In this document: piece after piece, positions 26,829-35,295 of the stretch | How the letters are laid out: every line of letters starts with the position of its first letter | Numbering within the stretch: position 1 is the stretch's first letter | Assembly: GCA_035765775.1 (NCBI GenBank) | Contig: DASTWV010000043.1 | Coordinates: 1-64,000, forward strand | Length of the DNA stretch: 64,000 nucleotides | Reading direction: 5' to 3' | Source of the DNA: Actinomycetota bacterium | GTDB lineage: Bacteria; Actinomycetota; CADDZG01; JAHWKV01; JAOPZY01 | Notes under the pieces: model-generated | The model's database searches: none | The model's input: only the letters and a program-made list of their open reading frames with translations | Told to the model about the DNA's origin: nothing | Program-made: the position numbers and the translations under genes

Positions 26829-27743
26829 ATGCTGATCACCATCCTTGTTGGCGCTGGAGCGAGTTTCGGAGCGTTCGATGAAGGGCCCTCCCGACCTCCA
26901 CTGGGCAACCAGCTCTATGATCGCTTGGTCGCGACCTATCCTGGCTCATGGGGCGAGTTGCCTAAATGGATTCAGGACGAATTCCAAGGTGACTTCGGCT
27001 TCGAGGCTGGAATGGTCGCCTTGCGTCAAGAGGCTCTGTCCACTCACCAAGCTCTTTTGGATATGAGTTGCTACTTTGGCTCGTTCCAGTTGCCCACGCG
27101 AGGAAGGAATCTTTATAGGAACTTGATCTTCGCGCTAGACTCGCTGGGCCCCAAATTTCAGTATTCCTTCGGCAGTCTAAACTATGAATGTCTTCTGGAA
27201 CTGAGTATGGCCAATTTAGGGCACCCACCTTATTATTGGGGCAACTCAATGGCAAGCGGGCCCCGAGCGGTCCTGGTTGTCAAGCCGCATGGTTCTTGCA
27301 ATTTCGTCCCGGATACGGGCAGCAACACCATCCAGGTTGGACATTTTGTCGGCGGCAATGCCTACATCGACACTCCCCATCTCAAAAGTATTGGATTAAC
27401 GCCTGGGTATTGGAACTCTTCCATACCTGCAGCCATGAGCCTCTATGCACCCGGCAAACCGAATCTCGTCGCGCCGACAGCCGTCAAGAGACTTCACAAT
27501 GACTGGCGGCGCGTGATTGATCGGTCAGATGCAATCCTCATTATCGGTGCACGGATCATAGCCGAGGGCGACCCTCATATTTGGAGGCCAATCTTCCAGT
27601 CCAGTGCACCGATCGGGTTCATCGGAGGCGTGGATGCCATGTCCGAATATTCACTGGGAGTTCGGCTCACCATAATCGGATCAAGGTGGGAGAGCTGCGA
27701 GCCTGAACTGCATACGTGGCTTCAACAAACGGTCCCTCAATGA
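26829..27743 (+). CDS. SIR2-family protein of unknown role
   Basis: A 304-residue protein with sirtuin-like NAD-site motifs: ILVGAGASFGAF at the N-terminus (GAGAS loop), SLNYECLLE where NAD-binding Asn is expected, KPHGSCNF with the presumed catalytic His, and ILIIGARI near the C-terminus. Zinc-ribbon Cys pairs typical of deacetylase sirtuins are absent, so it resembles the SIR2-like proteins used in NAD-consuming defence more than classic deacetylases. AGGAG lies shortly upstream of ATG 26829. It stands alone, 72 bp after the glycan operon at the right edge of the A/T-richer island. Function not established. Confidence 0.75.
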   Translation: MLITILVGAGASFGAFDEGPSRPPLGNQLYDRLVATYPGSWGELPKWIQDEFQGDFGFEAGMVALRQEALSTHQALLDMSCYFGSFQLPTRGRNLYRNLIFALDSLGPKFQYSFGSLNYECLLELSMANLGHPPYYWGNSMASGPRAVLVVKPHGSCNFVPDTGSNTIQVGHFVGGNAYIDTPHLKSIGLTPGYWNSSIPAAMSLYAPGKPNLVAPTAVKRLHNDWRRVIDRSDAILIIGARIIAEGDPHIWRPIFQSSAPIGFIGGVDAMSEYSLGVRLTIIGSRWESCEPELHTWLQQTVPQ

Positions 27744-28043
27744 GGAGGAGGGGCAGTTAAGCCGGGTCAGCGGACCTACGGAATGAGTTAGTACGGCGTC
27801 GTGTCTATGACTAATGGGCGAGTATTATCTGTTTCGGTGCCAGATCTTGTTCCGTGTGGCGGCGCGTAGGCTTGCCCTCCCATGAATCCGAGAATCTCCC
27901 CTCATTGAAGATGTGCGCCCTTCGGCATCTCGGTATGAGTAGATCGGGTTGAATCCGGCGATAGGTTGGCGCCGCCATCACCGGTCATGCCTCCAGCGAT
28001 GAGTAAGGAGCTCTGGCGTTCAAAGAACAGAGGCTGGCCAGAG
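27744..28043. other. Non-coding right edge of the A/T-richer island
   Basis: About 300 bp downstream of the SIR2-like gene with no convincing gene, RNA or mobile-element end. The composition returns to very GC-rich just to the right. Confidence 0.5.
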
Positions 28044-28087
28044 GCGCGCTTTAAACGCGCACCGGCCGGGCCCGAAGGCCCGGCCGG
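28044..28087 (-). terminator. Strong UUCG-tetraloop hairpin terminator
   Basis: Read on the minus strand, an 11-bp perfect stem CCGGCCGGGCC/GGCCCGGCCGG (28062-28087) closes a UUCG tetraloop. A second short stem GCGCG/CGCGC enclosing TTTAAA follows at 28044-28060. It lies about 20 bp after the stop of the DUF1059 gene, as expected for its terminator. Confidence 0.75.
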
Positions 28088-28107
28088 AAGTGGTTCAGCG
28101 CCGGAAA

Positions 28108-28305
28108 CTAGTGCTGGACGGAGCCCGACATGTCCTTGGCCACCTTGACCAGGTAGTTCACGACCGTCGCCGTGGGGGGGTTCACGCTGTGCACGTTCAC
28201 GAGGTGAGCGGCCAGCTGGCGGCGGAGATCCGCTTCGTCGGTCCAGGTGGTCTTGAAGCCGCAGGCGCCGGCGCCGGCGTTGGCGCACGCGTACTGGTTA
28301 GCCAT
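28108..28305 (-). CDS. DUF1059-type small protein
   Basis: A 65-residue protein. ATG 28305 is chosen because AAGGAG lies nine bases upstream. YACANAGAGACGFKTTW followed by LRRQLAAHLVNVHSV matches the small DUF1059 family (two Cys near the N-terminus and a C-terminal HxxxxH-like pattern), thought to bind a metal. No function is known. It is monocistronic with its own terminator. Confidence 0.8.
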   Translation of the reverse strand: MANQYACANAGAGACGFKTTWTDEADLRRQLAAHLVNVHSVNPPTATVVNYLVKVAKDMSGSVQH

Positions 28306-28491
28306 GGGAGCACGCTCCTTGGGAGAGAGATCAACGGATGGATTGACTGCGAACAGCACCGGGAACCCGGCGCACCCGTCCCTGCACACGGCGGACCGGG
28401 CCAAGACAGCCTCATCTCATAGGCGCCCCACCCCCTTCGTGCAGGCCGGAACTAACTATGCCAATAGCTTATCGCATCCTGGGATCCATGC

Positions 28492-29703
28492 CTATTCAGT
28501 ATCGGAGGACGGATCGGGGGTCGGATCGGGGGCTGGATCGGGCACCGGCAGCCCCTTGCGCTCCAGCTGCTCGGCATACAGGGCGCTGAGATCCTCCACC
28601 AGGCGCTCGGCACTGAAGCGGGAGCGCACCCACTCCCGGCCCGCCGCCCCGAAGCGGGCGGCCAGCTCGGGCGCCGCCAGGATCTGCAGCGCCCGAGCGG
28701 CGGTGGCCGCCGGGTCTCGGGCCGGCACGACGTAGCCGGTCTCGCCGTCCCGCACCACCTCGGGCACCCCGCCGACGTCGGTGGCCACCACCGGCCGCCC
28801 GGCGGCCCCCGCCTCGATCAGGGCGACGGGGGTGCCCTCGTTGCGGGAGGTGAGGACCACGAGGTCGAGGGCGCCGTAGAGCACCGGCAGGTCGGTGATC
28901 CACCCCAAGAACCGCACCCGGTCCCCGAGCACGCTCCCGGCGGTGCGCTCCAGGGTCTGCCGGAGCCCCCCGTCGCCCGCCACCACGAAGGTGACATCGG
29001 GGCGCGCCCTCGCCACCTGCGCCGCCATGGCCAGGAAGGTGTCGTGGTCCTTGATGGCCGCCAGCCGGCCCACGATCCCCACCAGGGGCCCGTCCGGCGG
29101 CAGCCCCAGCGCCTCCCGGGACGGTGCCGGGGCGGCCGGCCCGGCCAGGAGATCCCCCAGCTCGAGGCCGAGCGGCACCACCCGCCACTGCTCGGGCCTG
29201 CCGATGCCGAGGGCCAGCAGCTCGTCCCGCACCCGGTGCGAGACAGTGACCAGCACGTCGGTGTGGCGGGCCAGCCAGCGCTCGGCGGCGGTGAGCAGCT
29301 TGGTCTGCGGGCCGGACAGGTAGCCCGACAGCACGTGGCCGTGGGCGGTGTGGACCACGACCGGCACCTTCGCCCGCCGGGCGGCGATGCGCCCCAGCCC
29401 GCCAGCGGTGGTGGTGTGGGTGTGCACGATGGCCGGGGACCAGGCCCGCATCTGGCGGGTGAGGGCCGAGATGGCCCGGGCGTCGGCGGCGAAGTCGGTC
29501 TCCCGCCGGAGCGAGTCGACCCGCGTGTAGCGCTCCGCCGGGGGCGGGAACGTGCCCTCCTCGGCCTGGGGCGCCCCGGACACCAGCTCGCAGGCGTACC
29601 CCCGCCGGGCCAGCTCCCGGTGCAGCATGAGCACCTGGCGGGCGGGGCCGCCGATGTTCAGCCGGGTGATCACCCGCAGCAGCCGGGTGGGGGCCTCGGT
29701 CAC
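28492..29703 (-). CDS. GT4-family glycosyltransferase
   Basis: A 403-residue GT-B enzyme. The first strand LLRVITRLNIGGPARQVLML, the mid-domain VVHTAHGHVLSGYL, the inter-domain VGIVGRLAAIKDHDTFLAMA and the donor-site segment SRNEGTPVALIEAGAAGRPVVATDVGGVPEVV are all typical of GT4 enzymes of exopolysaccharide loci. GTG 29703 shares one base with the TAG of the upstream asparagine synthase gene, so it belongs to the epimerase-AsnB-GT4 operon. Acidic Asp/Pro repeats form the last 20 residues. Confidence 0.9.
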   Translation of the reverse strand: MTEAPTRLLRVITRLNIGGPARQVLMLHRELARRGYACELVSGAPQAEEGTFPPPAERYTRVDSLRRETDFAADARAISALTRQMRAWSPAIVHTHTTTAGGLGRIAARRAKVPVVVHTAHGHVLSGYLSGPQTKLLTAAERWLARHTDVLVTVSHRVRDELLALGIGRPEQWRVVPLGLELGDLLAGPAAPAPSREALGLPPDGPLVGIVGRLAAIKDHDTFLAMAAQVARARPDVTFVVAGDGGLRQTLERTAGSVLGDRVRFLGWITDLPVLYGALDLVVLTSRNEGTPVALIEAGAAGRPVVATDVGGVPEVVRDGETGYVVPARDPAATAARALQILAAPELAARFGAAGREWVRSRFSAERLVEDLSALYAEQLERKGLPVPDPAPDPTPDPSSDTE

Positions 29704-31598
29704 TAGTCGACCGACACCGGCCGGCGCCCGTCGATGAAGCGCCGGTGCCACAGCTCGAAGCAGAGCAGCGCCCAGAGCTTGGCGCTGTGGTCCGCCCCGG
29801 CCTCGTGCTCGTCCAGCAACTGTTCCACCGCGCCGGGGTCGAAGTAGGGCCGGTGCCGGGCGGTGTGGTCGCACAGCGCGTCGTGGGCCAGGTCCCGCAG
29901 CTCGGTGCGCAGCCAGGCGGCCACCGGGACGCCGAAGCCCATCTTCGGGCGGTCGAGCACGGCGTCGGGCAACCAGCCCCGGCCGGCCTGCTTGAGGATC
30001 CACTTGCCGGAGCGACCCCGGATCTTCATCGACGCCGGCAGCGAGGCGGCGAACTCCATCACCTTGTGGTCCAGCAGCGGGGAGCGGGCCTCCAGGGAAT
30101 GCGCCATGGTGGCGATGTCCATCTTCACCAGCAGGTCGCCGGGGAGGTAGGTGGCGACGTCGGCGGCCAGGACGGCGTCGACCGGGTCCAGCGCGTCGCT
30201 GACCGCCTGGGCGGCAGCGAGCACCCGGTAGGCGTCGTCGCCGGCCACCGCCTCCCGCATCTCGTCGCTGTAGAGGAACTCCTTGTCCCGGTTGGTGAAC
30301 ACCGACATCACCTCGGCGTAGCGGGTGGTGGGCGGGCTGAGGGCGAAGGTCAGGAAGCGCTTCACCTTGCGGGTGCGGGAACGGTGCGCCCCGGAGGGCA
30401 GCGCATCCACCCCCCGGTGGGCCAGTCTCGACACCGGCCCCCCGGCGGGGATGCGGGCGGCCAGCTTCTGGGCGACGTAGCGGTCGTAGCCGGCGAAGGA
30501 CTCGTCGCCCCCGTCACCGTTCAGCGCCACCACCACCTCCCGGCGGGCCAGCTCGGCCAGGGCGAAGCTGGGGATGGCCGAGGAGTCGGCGAAGGGCTCG
30601 TCGTAGTGCCACACCAGGCGGGGCAGCAGGTCGGCGACGTCGGAGCCGTGCGGGCTCACCACCAGCTCCTCGTGGCGGGTGCCGAAGCGCTCGGCCACCA
30701 GCCGGGCGTAGCTGCGCTCGTCGAAGCGGGCGTCCTCGAAGCCGATCGAGAAGGTGCGCACCGGCTCGGTGGACGCCTCCGCCATCGCCGCCACCACGAT
30801 CGACGAGTCCACCCCACCGCTCAGGAAGGCTCCCAGGGGCCGGTCGGAAATGAGCCGGATCCGGGTGGCCTCCCGGATCAGCTCGCGCAGCGCCTCCACC
30901 GCCTCGCCCTCGGAGGCGTGGGTCTTGGCACTGAAGGACAGGCTCCAGTAGCGCCGTTCGCTCACGATGCCGTCATGCCAGGTGAGGGTGTGTGCCGGCG
31001 GCAGCTTGCGGACCCCAGACAGGATGGACTCGGGCGCCGGGACGTAGCCGTAGGTGAGGTAGTGGTGCAGGGCGGTCAGCTCCACGCTGCGCCCCATCCC
31101 CCCGGCGGCCAGCAGCGCCTTCAGCTCGGACCCGAACCAGATCCCGTCGGGCGTCAGGCGGTAGTAGAGCGGCTTCTTGCCCGCCCGGTCCCGGGCGAGC
31201 AGCAGTTGGCGCCGGCGCTCGTCCCACAGGGCGAAGGCGAACATCCCGCGCAGCGAGGCACAGCAGCGTTCGCCCTGCTCCTCGTAGAGGTGGACGATGC
31301 ACTCGGTGTCGGTGCCGGTCTTGAAGATGTGGCCCCGCGCCTCGAGGCCCGCCCGGATCTCGCCGAAGTTGTAGATCTCGCCGTTGTAGACGACGGCGAC
31401 GGTGCCGTCCTCGTTGAAGATCGGCTGCTGGCCGCCCGCCAGGTCGATGATCGACAAGCGGCGCATGCCGAGCGCCACCCGGTCCCCGACGAAGTAGCCC
31501 TCCTCGTCGGGACCCCGGTGGGCGATGACGTCGCACATCGCCTTGAGGCGTGCCCGGTCGGGCACCTGGGCGCCGGCGTACCCGGCGATGCCGCACAT
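29703..31598 (-). CDS. asnB: Glutamine-dependent asparagine synthase-like amidotransferase
   Basis: A 631-residue class II glutamine amidotransferase. Cys2 (MCGIAGYAG) is the glutaminase nucleophile, with HRGPDEEG and VVYNGEIYNF completing that site; the synthetase half has the ATP pyrophosphatase loop FLSGGVDSS. It starts at ATG 31598, 4 bp after the epimerase stop. Homologues inside glycan operons often amidate sugar acids or other acceptors rather than make bulk asparagine, and the setting here favours that, though free asparagine synthesis cannot be excluded. Confidence 0.9.
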   Translation of the reverse strand: MCGIAGYAGAQVPDRARLKAMCDVIAHRGPDEEGYFVGDRVALGMRRLSIIDLAGGQQPIFNEDGTVAVVYNGEIYNFGEIRAGLEARGHIFKTGTDTECIVHLYEEQGERCCASLRGMFAFALWDERRRQLLLARDRAGKKPLYYRLTPDGIWFGSELKALLAAGGMGRSVELTALHHYLTYGYVPAPESILSGVRKLPPAHTLTWHDGIVSERRYWSLSFSAKTHASEGEAVEALRELIREATRIRLISDRPLGAFLSGGVDSSIVVAAMAEASTEPVRTFSIGFEDARFDERSYARLVAERFGTRHEELVVSPHGSDVADLLPRLVWHYDEPFADSSAIPSFALAELARREVVVALNGDGGDESFAGYDRYVAQKLAARIPAGGPVSRLAHRGVDALPSGAHRSRTRKVKRFLTFALSPPTTRYAEVMSVFTNRDKEFLYSDEMREAVAGDDAYRVLAAAQAVSDALDPVDAVLAADVATYLPGDLLVKMDIATMAHSLEARSPLLDHKVMEFAASLPASMKIRGRSGKWILKQAGRGWLPDAVLDRPKMGFGVPVAAWLRTELRDLAHDALCDHTARHRPYFDPGAVEQLLDEHEAGADHSAKLWALLCFELWHRRFIDGRRPVSVD

Positions 31599-31602
31599 GG
31601 GA

Positions 31603-32553
31603 TCAACCGGCCCCGGGCCTCGTCCCCTCGGTGAACCACCGGACGGTTGCCCCCACCGCCTCGCTCCAGCTGGCTTCCGGCTCCCAGCCCAGCACGTCCC
31701 GCGCCCGGCTGATGTCCGCCAGCGAGCTGCGGACGTCACCCTGGCGCTTCGGGAGGCGCTGCGGGTCGATCCAGACCCCCAGGGCCTCGGACACTGCGGC
31801 CAGGGTCTCGTTCACGGTCTTGGGCCGGCCGGCGCCGATGTTGCAGACCGCACCGTCCGCCTGGGTGCCGGCGGCCCCGGCGAGGAGGTTGGCGCGCACC
31901 ACGTCGTCGATGAAGGTGAAGTCCCGGGACTGCTCGCCGTCCCAGTGGATCTCCGGCGCCCTGCCCTGCACCAGGGCCGAGATGAGGGCGGGGAACAGGG
32001 CGGCGTACTGCGAGTCGGGCCGCTGGCCGGGGCCGAAGACGTTGAAGTAGCGCAGGGAGACGGTCGAGAGTCCCTTGATGCGGGTCCAGACCCGGCAGTA
32101 GTACTCCGCGGTGAGCTTGCTCACCGCGTAGGGCGACATCGGGTTGGGGGTGGCATCCTCCCGGTTCACGCCACCGGTGGTCTCGCCGTAGGCGCTGGAG
32201 CTGGAGGCGTAGACCACCCTCCGGACGCCCGCCGCCTCGGCGGCCTCCAGCAGGTGCAGCGTGCCGGTGACATTGGTCTCCTCGGTGGGCAGCGGCTCGT
32301 CCACCGAGCGGGCGACGCTGCGCAGCGCCGCCTGGTGGTAGACGACGTCCACGCCCACGCACGCCGTGCGGACCGCCTCGGGGTCACGCAGATCACCGAA
32401 GGCGAACTCGGCCCCGTCGGGGATGTTCTCCCGGTGCCCGGTGGTGAGGTTGTCAAACACGCGCACGCCGATGCCCTGCGCCAGTGCAGCCCGGGCGATG
32501 GAGGATCCGATGAAGCCGGCGCCGCCGGTGACGAGAACGAGTTGGTCGCCCAT
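31603..32553 (-). CDS. UDP-sugar 4-epimerase-like SDR
   Basis: A 316-residue extended SDR. VTGGAGFIGSSIARAAL, YHQAALRSVARSV, YASSSSAYGE and the Tyr-Lys pair in MSPYAVSKLTAEYY are clear, and the sequence RYFNVFGPGQRPDSQYAA resembles UDP-GlcNAc/UDP-Glc 4-epimerases of the WbpP/Gne type. It heads the epimerase-AsnB-GT4 operon on the minus strand. Confidence 0.87.
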   Translation of the reverse strand: MGDQLVLVTGGAGFIGSSIARAALAQGIGVRVFDNLTTGHRENIPDGAEFAFGDLRDPEAVRTACVGVDVVYHQAALRSVARSVDEPLPTEETNVTGTLHLLEAAEAAGVRRVVYASSSSAYGETTGGVNREDATPNPMSPYAVSKLTAEYYCRVWTRIKGLSTVSLRYFNVFGPGQRPDSQYAALFPALISALVQGRAPEIHWDGEQSRDFTFIDDVVRANLLAGAAGTQADGAVCNIGAGRPKTVNETLAAVSEALGVWIDPQRLPKRQGDVRSSLADISRARDVLGWEPEASWSEAVGATVRWFTEGTRPGAG

Positions 32554-32615
32554 CTGGTCGCCAGGGTAGCAGCGCGAACGTTGGGGGCCGGGCTGTACGC
32601 GCGCCCTGAGCAGTG

Positions 32616-33174
32616 TCAGTCGACCGTGACCCGCCGATCGAGGTCGTCATGGAGGGCGTCGATGTCGAGGCCGCCGAACAGCGTCGCGACGACATGGCCC
32701 GCGCCGTAGGTCTGCCAGCTCCCGATGGTGCCGCCCTGCGGCCGGGCCGCCTCCATCCGCAGGCTGTCGGGGTGCACCAGGAGGTAGAGCTCGAGGCCGG
32801 GGAGCTGGGCGTAGGCCACCGCTTTCTCCCGGCGATCGATGTCCGCGGTGGACGGTGAGAGCACCTCGAGGATCAGCGAGGCGTCGACTTCGTGGAGGCG
32901 CTTTGCTCCTGGGCCGCAGGAGACGAACATGTCCGGGTAGTACGCATTACCAGCCGGGGTCACCAGTATGCGGTTCGCCATGAAGAGCAGGCACCGGGCG
33001 GAGCGGACCCCGGGGGAAAGCACGTCATAGATGAGACCGGCGATGACATCGTGGCGTTGCGAACCGCCAGTCCGGACGTAGACCCGCCCGCCGACGAACT
33101 GGGCTACTATCCATTTCGAGCAAATAGTGGCGGAAGAAGGGCTGGTAGAGTCCAGGGAAAGTGGAAGGGCCCAC
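32616..33174 (-). CDS. Uma2-family PD-(D/E)XK endonuclease-like protein, 5' end probably frameshifted
   Basis: From about 33110 downward the frame encodes most of a Uma2 (DUF820) protein: FVGGRVYVRTGG, YYPDMFVSC, LILEVLSPSTADIDRREKAVAYAQLPGLELYLLV, containing the Asp and Glu-x-Leu core of the nuclease fold. Upstream of that point the frame has no reasonable start and is not Uma2-like, whereas the neighbouring frame reads from GTG 33174 LYQPFFRHYLLEMDSS, a typical Uma2 N-terminus. Joining the two near 33112 gives about 186 residues, equal to the two other Uma2 proteins here. The first 14 bp overlap the divergent membrane-protein gene. The open frame without a shift would run up to GTG 33251. 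Confidence 0.65.
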
Positions 33175-34552
33175 GGGTCGAGCGGGTCGAGCGGGTCGAG
33201 CGGGTGGCCGTTCGCACGCAACGAGCAGCCGTCTGGCGGCCGTGACCGCACTGTGCGTGCTGCCCTTCCTCCTGCTCGTGGCCTTCATCGAGCGCCGGGC
33301 GGTGAACATCCCGTACTCCGACGAGTGGGACCTGGTCCCGCTGCTGCGCAAGCAGGCCCTCGGCACGCTACGGCTGTCCGATGTCTGGGCCCAGCACAAC
33401 GAGCACCGCGACTTCTTCCCGCAGCTCATCCTGTTGAAGCTCGCCCGGCTGACCCACTGGGACCTGCGCTGGGAGCTGGTCGTGAACGTGGTCCTCGCGG
33501 TGGCGATGCTGGCGGTGCTGTTGCTGTTGGTGCGCAGGGTCCTGCGCCCCCTGGGTGTGGGGCCCTGTGCGGTGGGCGCGGTCGCCGCTGCCTGGCTGTT
33601 CTTCTCCCCGATGCAGTGGGAGAACTGGCTTTCCGGCTGGCAGGTGGGATGGTTCCTGGCATACGGGGCCGCAGTGGGAGCCATCGCTCTCCTGGCCCTG
33701 TGGCCGGCCGGCCGCCCAGCCGGGATCCCGGTGGTGGGGGCCATCGTGCTGGGCGTGATCGCCAGCTACTCGCTCGCCAGCGGGCTCTTCGTCTGGCCGG
33801 CGGCCCTCTGCGTCTTCGTGGTGCAGCCCCGCTACCGGCGCTGGCTCTGGGCCTGGGTGGGCGCCGGGCTCGTGACGGCGGCGCTCTACCTCCGGGGCTA
33901 CCACTCGCCCGCCGGGGCGCCGCCGCTGACCGCCGGGCTGCACCACCCCGGGAACTTCGTGCTCTACCTGCTCGCCTACTTCGGCACACCGCTGTGGGGA
34001 AGGCGTGCCGGTGCGGTACTCGTGGGCCTCGGGGTCGTCGTGGGTTTCGCCGTCGCCCTCCGGTACCTGGTGCGCGGCGACCGTCAGGCGCTGCGGGACG
34101 CTGCCGCCTGGGTGGGCCTGGCGGTGTTCGCGCTGCTCGCCGCGCTGGAGACGGCGGTGGGCCGGGTGGGCTTCGGCGCCACCCAGGCCACCACGAGCCG
34201 CTACACCACGGCGGCGCTCCTCTTCATCGTGGTGACGGTGGTCTTCGGCATCCTGGCCTTCCACACCTGGGCGTCCAGGGAGCACAGCCCGGCAGCCTCG
34301 GGGGGCAGGGTGGGGGCCGTCCTCGTGATGATCGTGGTGGCGGCCATCCTGCGCAGCTACTCCTCCGGCATCAGCGGTTCACGCGTGTACCGCTCCTACG
34401 AGCTGGCAGGCCGGGCCTGCATGGCCACGGCGACCCCCACCGACCACGCCTGCCTGGCGATCCTCGTCCGGCCACCGGACTACGTCTACCAGCAGCTCAC
34501 GTACCTGCGCGCCGCCCGACTCGACGGCCAGCACCCGATCCCCGGAGGGTAG
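33161..34552 (+). CDS. Polytopic membrane protein, GT-C-like
   Basis: A 463-residue protein with about 9-10 hydrophobic segments. After the first segment the external loop contains YSDEWDLVPLLRK and WAQHNEHRDFFPQL, acidic/His-rich loop motifs reminiscent of the catalytic first loop of lipid-linked GT-C glycosyltransferases, although the family is normally listed as hypothetical. A Cys-containing soluble tail ends the protein. The start at GTG 33161 is immediately followed by 9-bp repeats (GAGCGGGTC) coding Gly-Arg-Ala, so the exact N-terminus is uncertain. Function inferred only weakly. Confidence 0.7.
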   Translation: MEGPTGRAGRAGRAGGRSHATSSRLAAVTALCVLPFLLLVAFIERRAVNIPYSDEWDLVPLLRKQALGTLRLSDVWAQHNEHRDFFPQLILLKLARLTHWDLRWELVVNVVLAVAMLAVLLLLVRRVLRPLGVGPCAVGAVAAAWLFFSPMQWENWLSGWQVGWFLAYGAAVGAIALLALWPAGRPAGIPVVGAIVLGVIASYSLASGLFVWPAALCVFVVQPRYRRWLWAWVGAGLVTAALYLRGYHSPAGAPPLTAGLHHPGNFVLYLLAYFGTPLWGRRAGAVLVGLGVVVGFAVALRYLVRGDRQALRDAAAWVGLAVFALLAALETAVGRVGFGATQATTSRYTTAALLFIVVTVVFGILAFHTWASREHSPAASGGRVGAVLVMIVVAAILRSYSSGISGSRVYRSYELAGRACMATATPTDHACLAILVRPPDYVYQQLTYLRAARLDGQHPIPGG

Positions 34553-34585
34553 GGGCAGGATCCGGCATCGGGACGCCACCCCGAC

Positions 34586-34978
34586 CTACCACACCGTGGT
34601 CGCTCGGGAGTTGGGGTGTCCCCGCATTCGACCGTCCTTCGTGACGAGGGGCCACCCATACTCAAGTGCGGTGGCATAGATGAGCCGGTCTGCGGGGTCA
34701 CCCAGAAATGTGGCGGGCAGCCCTGCCGCTCGATCGGCGATCGAGGGCGTGACTCCGACGGTCCGCACGAACGAAGAGAGATCGCTCAGCCACGTCAGCA
34801 CTGGGGCCGAGACCAGAATGCGTCCGTGGGCCGCAAGCCAAGCCAATTCGTACCAAGAGATTCCGGCGACGGCCAGTTCGTCGGCGTCCTCGACGGTCTG
34901 GCGCGCTCGGGGACTGAGCCGGTCTGCCTCGGTCGACCACCAGTGCAGCACGTGAGTATCGAGCAGGGCCGTCGTCAC
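34586..34978 (-). CDS. PIN-domain toxin (VapC-like)
   Basis: A 130-residue PIN ribonuclease. Acidic residues are at ALLDTHVLHWW, ISWYELAWL, and DPADRLIYATAL, with a final Asp in VTKDGRM, the usual metal-binding quartet. The GTG start at 34978 overlaps the antitoxin's TGA (GTGA), so the pair is translationally coupled. It should cleave RNA when freed from the antitoxin. Confidence 0.88.
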   Translation of the reverse strand: MTTALLDTHVLHWWSTEADRLSPRARQTVEDADELAVAGISWYELAWLAAHGRILVSAPVLTWLSDLSSFVRTVGVTPSIADRAAGLPATFLGDPADRLIYATALEYGWPLVTKDGRMRGHPNSRATTVW

Positions 34979-35223
34979 CGGAGCTCCCACTCGACGCCGG
35001 CACTGAACAACTCGTCATCGCGTGCGGCTGACTTCGCAATGCCCGACGCGGCACCCCGCAGGCCACGGGCCGCCCGGGGGGGTACGAGGCGCGCCACTGT
35101 CTTGCCCCGCTTCGTAATCTCGACCTCCTCGCCAGCGGCCACGTCGTTGAGAAGCCGCAGGAAGGTGGCCTTGGCCTCGGTGGCTCCCAGTCGCCTCACC
35201 ATACTGGTCATTCTACTGGTCAT
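34975..35223 (-). CDS. Phd/YefM-family antitoxin
   Basis: An 82-residue DNA-binding antitoxin (75 residues if ATG 35202 is used). LGATEAKATFLRLLNDVAAGEEVEITKRGKTVARLVP is represented here by LGATEAKATF and EVEITKRGKTVARLVP, the Phd/YefM core, followed by a toxin-binding tail. The 5' end contains a duplicated ATGACCAGT giving MTSRMTSM, so three ATG codons compete. It should repress its own promoter through palindromes upstream. Confidence 0.87.
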   Translation of the reverse strand: MTSRMTSMVRRLGATEAKATFLRLLNDVAAGEEVEITKRGKTVARLVPPRAARGLRGAASGIAKSAARDDELFSAGVEWELR

Positions 35224-35224
35224 T
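35200..35224. promoter_or_regulatory. Duplicated ACTGGTCAT at the antitoxin start
   Basis: ACTGGTCATT occurs twice, 12 bp apart, and spans the alternative start codons of the antitoxin. It may be an operator half-site pair for autoregulation or a start-region duplication. Confidence 0.45.
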
Positions 35225-35295
35225 GCGCCCTCGGGCCCCTGTTTCGATGCCGAAGCGCACAACGGACGCGACGTGTGCCGGGCTACGCTTCTCCC

